From Pisaster brevispinus (taxonomy: Eukaryota; Echinodermata; Asteroidea; Forcipulatida; Asteriidae), in the NCBI GenBank assembly GCA_023634235.1, contig JAMKCF010000015.1, positions 3,325,698 to 3,389,697 of the forward strand: a stretch of 64,000 bases of DNA. The letters are read 5' to 3'. Both the position numbers and the translations under genes were made by a program. Shown here piece by piece: positions 10,359 through 19,700 of the stretch. The first letter of the stretch is position 1, and each line of letters begins with the position of its first letter. Under the pieces are notes generated by a model. That model was not told the DNA's origin, searched no databases, and saw only the letters and a list, made by a program, of their open reading frames with translations.

Positions 10359-13300
10359 GTAAGTGAACTTGAACTTTCACTCGTTTCCTTGCTTACTTGA
10401 GTAGGATTTTGCTCATATATGAGTCTGTTTTTAGTTAAATCATAGAGCTCTTAAAAGTCTTATGGTTAATTAAATGGAAGAAGAAAAAACTCAACAAAAG
10501 TCAGTCATACGATACGATACTGCCTGTGCCTGTGTACATTATTAATATTGATTAAATCACCTGATAATGTTACTGCAGTGAGTGTAGTGTAGTCCAATTT
10601 AGACCCAACAACACTTTTTAAACATTTGGCATGTTTGGTTGGACATTATCTTGGGCAAACAAGGGCAAACAGTGCTCTGTAGTCCGTTTTCCTTCCCACA
10701 ACAATGCCCTTCGACCATTGTGCGAAATCAACCAGGCGGTATTCTAAACCTATGGTATACTAATTTACTATTATATTATTAAGTATTTAGGGATAAGTTA
10801 AGGTTACTCCTAGAACTACGAGTTTCATTCCAGAGGAGACGATAGCGGAACGAACCTCATAGTTCTAGGAGTAAGTTAAGGTTAAGGTCTACTCTATACA
10901 TACACCAGATAATATCCAAATCGTTAAAATAGTAGTGTCGGGTCCAGGCGGCGGCACTAGCACTAAACCGGGACTACGTCAATGTTTATGATGGAGAGTT
11001 GAATTCTAGCTGATCAAGTCACCATCTCGTGCCAAATGCTATTTTTGCTGTTTACCAATCGGGACCGATTCCTGTATCTGGCCACCACTTTTTCATTTAT
11101 CATTGAAATAGTATCTTATTTAATCAAATGAGATATTGCCTATCAGGCTAAGGTAACAATTAACAATGACTCAAGTCAATGAGTGAAAAAAGTATTTTTT
11201 GTTTATTGTGAAAAAAAATTCAAAACAAACAAATCTATGTGTCAGCTAATAATATAAAAACCAATATTGAATGTATTTCGTTCGTGCATTGTCGTACATG
11301 TAGAATATAATCACTCGGTGAAAAAAGACTTTTCCATTTCACTTCGCTTTAGCCGAGACGTTACACTCATCTGGAAAGATCTTTGATTTGTATTTACTTC
11401 TACTTCCTGTTTTTTCTTTGTAGGTCTGTGCGGCTAATGGCAAATTCAATTTGGGGAACCGAAAGTCACATGACTTAAGGCGTGACCAGACCACACAGGA
11501 AGAAAGACCAGCTAACCACAGAGGTATTCCAGTGTTTGCTCTCAAACTTTTTCAGTGGCTAGCCAGCACGGCCCAATTTCACAGAGCTGCTTAAGCAGAA
11601 AAAGTAGCTAAGCACAAAAAAATAATGCCTACCAGAATAAGGAAACCAGCCAAAAACACATTCCACATACTATGATTTGTGACTGGTATCCTGCTCATTT
11701 ATCGTAAGCAGAAAATATTTGCTGCTTAAAAAGCAGCCCTATGAAATTGGACGCAGGACCAGTCAGCTTGTCATTACACTAGTCTGTCAGCTTGTAGCTT
11801 TTTTACAATACACGCGTTATATTGAATAGAGATGCTTTTCAACACTGAACTAGCCAGCCAGACCGCTTGGAGTGATTTGTGACTGGTCCTCGGGTGTTTT
11901 AACTGGCATTTGGGCAGCGGACCAGTGTTAAGAGAGAACGCTGCCCACAATTTACATCGTTCGGTGTCATTCCTAAAATCTTCTTCTAATTGATCACATA
12001 AATTGTGTTATTTGACTTACATGTAACAGCTGATAAAAAAAACAAACATTTATTTTCTTCTGAAATCTCACAGTAAATAAGCAAAATGCCTGCCCTAAAG
12101 ATCAGTCGCCCTTTGGGAGTTGTGAGAAGATATGCTCTGGTGACAGCGACTGTGAGGGTGATTTGAAGTGTTGCTCACATGGTCCTGATAGCTGTGGGAC
12201 ACAATGCAAGGAACCAGTTAAAGGTAAGAGTAATTTGAAAATTTAAGTTTCACTATACGCATTTTTAATGAGTTTACACATCAGATTTTGTAATAAAAAA
12301 AGGGAGCATCTCAACAACAACAAAATATAGGAACGGTAGGAAAGTTCTTATTGGATCGGATTTATAAGTATTTCAGCATACGCTTGTGGACTATCCACTG
12401 GAACATTCCACTGGAACAGTCAAAATTAAAGCGCAAATTCACTAGTGTAGGACTGCTCCCGTACTTCGGCTTATAGACCTTATGCACATGGCGTCATTTC
12501 AGTAGGGCGCCCTCGCCTAGAGGTCCAAAAGGGAGGTTGTTCATTGGCCAATCCTGTGCGCCGCGCGTACAAATCTGTGTGTATCGATTGTTTCATCACC
12601 GTTTTACCTCTAAGATGGCGGCTGGGTGACGTCAATGCATAAGGTCTGTTGAAGCGGTCCAAGGGAACGCTGTGGTTGTCCGATGGAGTGCAGGGTGTGG
12701 GCCCATGGGAACATTCTTTTGCGCCCAGAAATGTGCCTGACTTTTTGAGATGTTCCCTTACTCCCTAAAACAAAATAAATATGAAGAGAAAAAAAAACCA
12801 AAACAAAGCTGTTGTGTTGTTTACCCCACAGAGACGCCCTGTAATATTCCTTGCCCAAAGAACTTTGACCTGGTATGTGGAAGTGATGGAGTGACCTACA
12901 GCAACGAGTGCATGTTGCATTTTACAACATGCACCAGAAACCAACATTTCATTAAAATGAAGGCGGATGGCCCGTGCCCAATAGGTAGGTTTTTTAATTA
13001 CAACAACACATCCTTTGTCCAATGTCCAATTCAGTTTTGTGATCCCCCTTTTTCCAAATATTAATAGAGTCCTCATATAAAAAGAAACACCATTTCAAGT
13101 CTGTAACCTCACCGACGTCATGTGGCCGAGTGGTTTAGAGCATCGAATTCAAGTTTCGATGGTTAAGTCATCGGGGTGTGGGTTTGAATCCCGGTCATGA
13201 CACTTGTGTCCTTGAGCAAGATACCTTACTATAATTGCTTCTCTTCACCCAGGGGTATAAATGGGTACCTGCGAGGGTAGAGGTTGATATTGTGTTTGAA

Positions 13301-15123
13301 AAGCCTTCGGAGCGCCACGGCAGCCCGGGCTGTATACTCCCCAGGGAGCTGAGAAAGATTACAGGAATGTTATTGGCCCAATGACCAGGGCACTATTGTA
13401 AAGCGCTTAGAGAATTAAGTGTTAATTATTATGCCCTATATAAATCAAAAGTTATTTATTATTTATAAAATGGTGTAAAATGCCACTGTGTTTGATACCC
13501 TTCAAGTCCAATTTTTTTCAAAACCCCCAAAACCTTTCGATGACGTCCCATTTCAACAGGTCTGGGTTTTTTTTGTATGGAGTATAATCAGATCACTGCA
13601 CCAATCTTTCTTTGAAGTTGGTGTGAAGATTTTCACTGCATTACGGAAGTAAAAAGTCTTCTTGACTAGCGTTCTGCCAAAAACAATTTCCACCAATCCC
13701 TCTGTGATGCCATGGGGAAGTTAGTTGCTCCTCTCTCAGAATGAATGTTATTGGGTTTGTTACAGAGTCACCTTGTCATGAAGAGTTGAGCAAATACACA
13801 AACCCCAGGATTGGACAAATGATTCCACAGTGCAGCAGTGATGGATACTACAAGCCTATGCAGTGCTGGGCGTCGACAGGTAAGCTGGTCTCGGAGGAAA
13901 ATAAAATCATACTTGTCTCACCCTCTTGTTCTCCATCGACACACCATGCAATCAAAACAAGCAATTTATTTGCTTCGTTTTTCCAATCCAATGTTATGCT
14001 TTAATAGTTACCAACTCTTTACACCATACCAATGAGTTGTCCAACCTTAGCCCTAATCCCTTACTCCAATGCTTGAAGCAGTGTGTTACCCAACCTCGTC
14101 TCATATCTTTACCTCATTCCTAGATCAACCTGGTATATCATTCTCCCAAACCAAACTCATACAGGCACCCCCCCCTTTGACTTGATCCTCCCACCTTATC
14201 ATGTTTCTCAAAAGTCAAAACTGTAGGTCACTTTATAGAACAATCAAGTGTTGAAATAAGTTTCTGTCATAATTATTAATTGATATCCTAGAAGATGGTT
14301 TTCAGTTTAAAACCCTGCTAATTTATTTATATCAAATATCACAACACATCTGATGGGGTCCTGTAGTTGGCAGTAATAAGCAATACGTGCTGTTTACACT
14401 TATCAACAACAACACAAAACTTCTTTAATTTATTTTGTCTTCTGAGGGTATGCAGATATCAATAATTTTAAAAAGCGTTGTTGCATGGTTTTGTTCACTC
14501 CATCTCGGGAGGCTAGCTGGGTTTTTTTGCGTTTATACTGTATATGCCCTCCGGAATTTGTAAATAAAGGCATTGGGGCGAAGCATTCCAACAGACAAAC
14601 AGGCTGAACGAAAATTCTCAGACAAGTGAAATTCTTTTCTGTTTGTTTGCATTGCTTATGAGAAAACTATTCAAGAAGCGAAAATATTTGATAAAAAAAA
14701 ATTAAGTAGTTACTAAATAATTAGTGATTTTTTTGCTGTCAGCTACAGTAGGGATGTCAGTGTGGAATGTTTTAAAGACAGACTCGACCTTAGATATGGA
14801 CCTTATGCATTGCATCATCCAGTCGCCATCTTAGAGGTAAACCAATGATGAAACAATCGAAAACGCACAGATTTGTACGGGTGGCGCACATGATTGGCCA
14901 ATGAACAACCTCCTTTCGACCTCTAGGCGAGGGCGCCCTACTGAAATGATGTCATGTGTATCATGGTTTTTTAAAAAGTCATTAATGTCATTATTTCCTC
15001 ATTGAATTTCATGCAGGGAGTTGTTGGTGTGCAACAAGGCATGGACATCCTGTCGACACACCCGATGGAATCACGATTTCCTCCGATGAAGATTGTCTTC
15101 AGTTCCTTAAAGGTGTTAAATAA
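10299..15123 (+). CDS. Secreted WAP-Kazal-thyroglobulin type-1 protein (six exons, 227 aa)
   Basis: Exons 10299-10358, 11424-11523, 12074-12223, 12832-12984, 13766-13879 and 15017-15123 join in frame (684 nt). Order: signal peptide (hydrophobic 9-23), a charged linker to 53, WAP four-disulfide core (eight Cys: 60, 70, 74, 80, 86, 87, 94, 98), Kazal domain (Cys 107, 111, 119, 130, 137, 152, with CGSDGVTY), then a thyroglobulin type-1 domain (Cys 158, 177, 188, 195, 197, 219, with QC and CWC). All three families include protease inhibitors: WAP and Kazal act on serine proteases, TY-1 often on cysteine proteases. The Kazal P1 position (second residue after the second Cys) is Lys113, suggesting a trypsin-like target. 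There is no membrane anchor, so a secreted inhibitor is likely. Except for the first, the introns are phase 1, the usual arrangement for shuffled extracellular modules. The combination is not one I know by name; activity is inferred. Confidence 0.9.
10806..10872. mobile_element. Short fold-back, ACTCCTAGAACTA family, copy 1
   Basis: A 67-bp hairpin with ends ACTCCTAGAACTACGAG and CTCATAGTTCTAGGAGT, in intron 1 of the inhibitor gene. It shares GGAGACGATAGCGGAACGAA with the copy at 17622-17733. Confidence 0.8.
11424..11523 (+). CDS. Exon 2: end of signal and linker
   Basis: Acceptor TTTGTAG|GTC, donor GAG|GTATTC. It encodes VCAANG, where signal cleavage is likely, and a polar basic linker. Ends in phase 1. 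Confidence 0.8.
11545..11952. repeat. Interspersed repeat interrupted by a MITE
   Basis: The left piece (CTTTTTCAGTGGCTAGCC) and right piece (GATGCTTTTCAACACTGAAC, ACTAGCCAGCC, GAGAACGCTG) match the uninterrupted copy at 28610-28772. The interruption is the element at 11570-11753. Confidence 0.7.
11570..11753. mobile_element. MITE, GGGCCCAATTTCATAGAGC family, in intron 2
   Basis: Ends are GGCCCAATTTCACAGAGCTG and GCCCTATGAAATTGG; the interior has the family hallmark GTGACTGGTATCCTGCTCAT. It is inserted in an older repeat. Confidence 0.85.
12074..12223 (+). CDS. Exon 3: WAP domain
   Basis: Acceptor CTCACAG|TAA, donor AAAG|GTAAGA; 150 nt, phase 1 at both ends. It carries all eight WAP cysteines, including the paired CC and the CGTQC end. 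Confidence 0.9.
12475..12647. mobile_element. MITE, AGACCTTATGCA family, plus-oriented copy in intron 3
   Basis: Terminal repeats AGACCTTATGCA and TGCATAAGGTCT. The interior GGGCGCCCTCGCCTAGAGGT and GTTCATTGGCCAAT match the inverted copy at 14798-14962. Confidence 0.85.
12832..12984 (+). CDS. Exon 4: Kazal domain
   Basis: Acceptor CCCACAG|AGA, donor ATAG|GTAGGT; 153 nt, phase 1 at both ends, a complete Kazal module with six Cys. Confidence 0.93.
13117..13465 (+). mobile_element. tRNA-Leu-derived SINE in intron 4
   Basis: The first 85 nt fold as a long-variable-arm tRNA: acceptor GTCATGT pairs with TCATGAC, an anticodon stem ATCGAA/TTCGAT carries a CAA anticodon, and box B is GGTTTGAATCC. 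A tail follows with GTCCTTGAGCAAGATACCTT, ATAAATGGGTACC and ATACTCCCCAGGGAG, then TATAAAT and TTATT at the 3' end. This head-plus-tail layout is that of a tRNA-derived SINE. Confidence 0.88.
13766..13879 (+). CDS. Exon 5: thyroglobulin type-1, first half
   Basis: Acceptor TTACAG|AGT, donor ACAG|GTAAGC; 114 nt, phase 1 at both ends. It encodes the IPQC...GYYKPMQC part. Confidence 0.9.
14798..14962. mobile_element. MITE, AGACCTTATGCA family, inverted copy in intron 5
   Basis: Its reverse complement aligns along its whole length with 12475-12647, with only scattered differences. The left end GGACCTTATGCATTGCATC is intact, the right end degenerate. Confidence 0.85.
15017..15123 (+). CDS. Exon 6: thyroglobulin type-1, second half and stop
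   Basis: Acceptor CATGCAG|GGA, then SCWCATRHGHPVDTP and the sixth Cys, ending in TAA at 15121. Confidence 0.9.
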
Positions 15124-16665
15124 ATGAAGACAGTTCAAAGGAGATAACTCAATGACTTTCAGCATCACATGATGCTGGAAAAAAGATTATTGTATAACCA
15201 AAGACAAGAAAGCTCTTTCTTCGACAGAAAGTTTATGGTCTCAACTCACTTGTGTGTCGATATATATGCCTTTGTACTTTTTCAGACTGTGAATGGACTT
15301 AAAAGATTGTATGCATATTTATCCGAGAGTAGTTTGGTCATTTAGTTTATTCAGTTTGTTGTAGTAGTAGTTCATAAGAATGAATTAACTGTGGTTTGTA
15401 TTTAGTTAAATAAATCACATTTTGACATCCAGTGTTTATTTATTTCAGTGGGAACTGGTTTCCATTGGAGCCCAGCATCAGAAATAAATTAAATAAATAC
15501 ATTTGCGAAGTTTCAAATCCTACTTAAGTAAATAAACATAATTAAAATTATACTAGGTACGTTATTTGTATTTAATAAAAGGTTTTTTTGTTTGTTTACA
15601 CGCAATTGAAGTGAAAAAATATGAAAAGGAATTCAAGGCTCTAAAATAAAAACTATTCAAATGCAGGGGTAAATACAAGTTATATAGGAGTATGGAATGG
15701 CAATAGTAATTTGCAACAAATTACAAAAATAGAAGTATTTGTTAAGGTAATAGTTTACATGAAGCTCCGTAGTTGTGTTTGCCCCTGATGCTGATTAGTG
15801 ACTCTTTCCAAAAACAACTCGTTTAACTTTAACTTGGTATTGTACACTATCGTCAACATTTATTCAATCTATCAAGTTCTGTATACAGTTATTTGGTAAT
15901 CATTTGTGTTTGCTTGGTGTCGGCTACTTTTTCATTGTTATTTTAACTATTATTTGTCCGATATTTTCATTGTACCTGAAATAAATATTACAACTTTGCT
16001 CGAAATTGCTTGACAAGCTTTCCTTTTGCACAGTCCCGTACATGTAGATACAAATAAGGAACACCCCCAGCCCTACCCCCACTCCGCAATAGTTACGCCC
16101 CCTTAAGATGGACATGGGTACGAAAACAACAGAGGGCTCACTTCATTACGACGTCACTGTGCTGCTGTGGTCTGTGTTCACTCGGCCCCAGCGGCCTATC
16201 CAGGACCGCTGGGATGGGCTAATCAGCTTGCACAGATTCTTGTTCAGGAAGTACGTCATGCGTGCAGTGCTTGCAGCGTGAGTGTGATGCATGATGGGAC
16301 TGAGCATTAACCAATGAGCGTGCTTGATACGTTTGCCCATCCCAGCGCCTTTGGTTTTAAGGTAAGGCGCTGGGGACGAGCGAATGGTCTGTGGTGGCGC
16401 GCTGCTGCTGTGTGTACGTGTGTGTGTGTCAACAATATAAGCAAAGATTGTTGTAAACAACGAAACGGAAAAATTATGACGGGATAGTTTGCGGGAGGTC
16501 ACGAGTCGACAAACCATGACTTTTGAGCGGTGTAAAACGAAACTAGACTAGCTATCCTCAGCGTTGTACTACGTAATCTAAAGTTAAGTTGTGAAATCAC
16601 ATGAATGCGATAGGTCGAAGGACAAACGGGGTTGAAAATAGTTCGTGCATATAACAATTTACAAA
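15124..16665. other. 3'UTR, intergenic and 5' region of the next gene
   Basis: Holds the inhibitor gene 3'UTR and poly(A) signal, AT-rich sequence, then a more GC-rich part from about 16140 that should contain the promoter and 5'UTR of the membrane protein gene starting at 16666. A TATA-like AATATAAGC lies near 16433. A 123-codon minus-strand open frame here has no recognisable domain and is not called. Confidence 0.5.
15409..15414 (+). terminator. Poly(A) signal of the inhibitor gene
   Basis: AATAAA about 285 nt after the stop codon and the first good match downstream of it. Confidence 0.6.
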
Positions 16666-16737
16666 ATGGCGTGGATAAAATCTGAAGTTCTCTTGTCGGT
16701 TTCCTTCTGGGTGTTCAGTCTCGTCTGTTCGGCCACA
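16666..16737 (+). CDS. Exon 1: signal peptide
   Basis: Start context ACAAAATGG, 24 codons with a hydrophobic core, donor ACA|GTAAGT, phase 0. Confidence 0.85.
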
Positions 16738-19700
16738 GTAAGTGTTGTTTTTGTTAAGGTTTCTTCACGGAGGAATTTGCATACATTGTTTTATTCGTTT
16801 GAAATTTAGTCATGTGAACCAACACGTATGACATGCAGGGAAACCAGTCTGAGCCTTCTGACCACGGAGGAAGTACCCGAGTACTACATTTTTTACGAGT
16901 ACATCCATCTCATACATAGAGAGGAGAAAAATGGGCTCCGAAAAATGCAGTGAGCGGTATACATCATGACTTGTCCCACTTACCGACTAAATTGTGTGGC
17001 CAAATCCAAGAATGAACCCTTGGCCATATACAGGCAGTAATTTCTTGTTATATCTACTATACGTTTTCCCGTGAAAAACATGTATGCACGATGGTTCCAG
17101 TCAGTTTTAAACGTGTTTCCAGATACACTCTGATTACAACCATTGTATTTGATGTTATTTTAAACTTGTTGTCTTGAGTTGTCTTGAGTTGACGTGAAAT
17201 GGGCCTGTTGACGCTAATTAGTATGACCGACTATTACTAAGACTTGATCTGTTGATGGTTGTGTAGTACAACAATCTCGGCCTTTTTCGAAATGTTGACA
17301 TCTGCAGTCGTGCTACACCACCGCAGATCTATATGTCAACCTTTAAACAAAAACGGAGTAAAGCGCCCCATTCCAATTACTGGGTCTCTAGTCTAGGCTA
17401 TACTAGTAGTAGTACTACTCAGCTACTGTACTGTACTACGGGTACTAAGTTATTAAGTAACTAAAGTTATTAAAGTAGCTAGTACTGTAGTACTACTACG
17501 CTACGGTACTACTCTACTAGTTAGTACTACTTACTAAGTATTACTACTACTACTGCAGTACTCTAGTAATTAGTAACTAACTAATTAAGTACTGCAAGTG
17601 CAAGGTGTACCATCCATGTGTACTCCTAGAACTATGCAGTTTGTTCCGCTATCGTCTCCACGATCTCCAATCCCCAAATTCCACTATCGTTTGTGGAGAC
17701 GATAGCGGAACGAACCACATAGCTCTAGGAGTAATCCATGTGTAGCAAGTAGTAGTACATCACTGATTAATTTAGTTGCGATGATCGTAACCCTCCATCC
17801 TCCCGATGGTCGCAGACCTGGTCTGCGACCGCCGGGAGGATGGAGTCAGGGTTTATGATCATGGCAACTGTGGTTAGTTGTAATTTGTATGGCCTACTCT
17901 GCTAGACCTACTCCATTTGTACTCCTAGAACTGTGGAGGTTCGTTCCGCTGCCGTCTCCACGAACATTTAGGGGGATTGGTGAGGCTGGTTGCGATAAAA
18001 TAGCCAATGATCTTCCAAACTGACTGTTTATGATGTTTATTCCTACATAATCCAAGTATATTTGTGTTAATTTCTCTTTTACCATAATATTCCACTTTAC
18101 AGGCAGATATTTGTCATGATGGAACGTATTGTGACTTTTATTGTTGCAACGATGGTTATACACAATACTGCTGCTATAACGTGGCCTTTGCTTGGTGTAA
18201 GTAAAAAAACAAGTTTTGCCTCCAACACAATTAATGTTGTGATTAAATACTAACTACCGACTATTTATCTAGACTATGTATTCATTATTTATTTATACCC
18301 ACGACAGTTTGTCCATTCTGATTGGTCGAGAGAAGTTCACGCGACCATGTTTAATCGTGTGATATAAACACGGTAAAAAGTGATTAAGCATAATGCGCAC
18401 GTGTGACGCAATCAGTACATTCTGGTATTCAATGTCAAATCTATTACACTAGAAGCACATGCGCATAACCAATAAGTATCGCTCGCAAATTGGTCCTTTC
18501 CTCAAAATGGAGTCTGAACATTTAGAGAAAAGTTTACAGATTTTCCAACTTTATTACGCTTTTTAACAAACGCGGCATTTATAAATGGGAATAAAAGAGT
18601 GGTGACTCGGCTCGGTCTTTTATCGCACGGCCACGATGCTGCCATGTTCAAGCGGATGTTCAAAGCTTTGTCACACTCTTTTGTTCCCTTAATTTCGGTA
18701 GATTACAATTGAAACTAAGCATGATGCGCGTACTAGTTCTGATGTGGTATTTTACTGGCTGGTTTTACAGGGACAATGTGTCTGCACTGGACTTTTTGGC
18801 TCGGTTAGTTTGATCGACCAGGTCAGTTTACCTGGGTAGAAGGCGGCTGGTTAAACTACCCAGTGGGCTCGGTTAAGTTACCTGGGGGAAATTTTCCTGG
18901 GCTGTTCGCATTCTGTTTGCATTGAACTTAAAATTTTCAAACTATCCATTTGCTCGGTTAGTTTACTGAAAATAGTCCAATGCGAGCACGGCTTAAAGCG
19001 GACAGTTGTAAACATAATACACTGCAACATTTGTCTCAAAATTTTATTTTCACAACTTAGATTTCTAGAATGTTTATCAAATGGTATTTATCGTCTGTAT
19101 TATTGATTTCATTTAAAGGGTTTTGGTTTGTGTGGGGCTTCTTCATCCTGTTTGTCTTTCTGTCTTGCTGTGCCATCATCAGACGTCGACAAATGAGGCG
19201 TCAACAACAAGTCATCGTCGTACAGCAAGATTATTCGTCACCCACTGGCTATGGTACCCTGACCAATGCTCAGGGACCACCTATGTATGTTCACCCAGGG
19301 TACCAACCTCAAGGGTATCCGCACCCACCACCAGGGCCAGCGCCCCAATACCAACCCGTGGAGTCTGCCCAGCCACTTCACCAAGCTCAAGCTTACCCAG
19401 ACAGTAAGCCCGGCGAGGTAAATTTTCTGACGATGTCCGATAGTAGTTGGACAATTCATACGACGGTTTTTACTTTTGTAGTTTTCATTTTTCCATTACT
19501 CTCCATTTGGTTTCTTTATTCCCCAATCCTAATGCTCTACTGCTTTCTCCTGTATTTAATTGTTTTCTATTGTGCGCTGTTACTTCTCACGTGATCATAG
19601 TCAGTTTGCAATTTCAAAAGGGCGTATTTTTGTTATTTCTAGCGGAGGTTCCTTGATTTCAAGAGACGAGTTTAATTGTTTTTTGAAACCAAGCATAATT

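Noticed and set aside
16146..16517. 123-codon minus-strand frame
   Set aside because: Low-complexity His/Ser/Thr composition and no domain; lies in the presumed promoter region of the plus-strand gene.
19418..19594. Read-through extension of exon 3 of the membrane-adaptor gene
   Set aside because: A GTAAAT donor precedes it and the extension lacks the expected PPxY; treated as intron, though an intron-retained form is possible.
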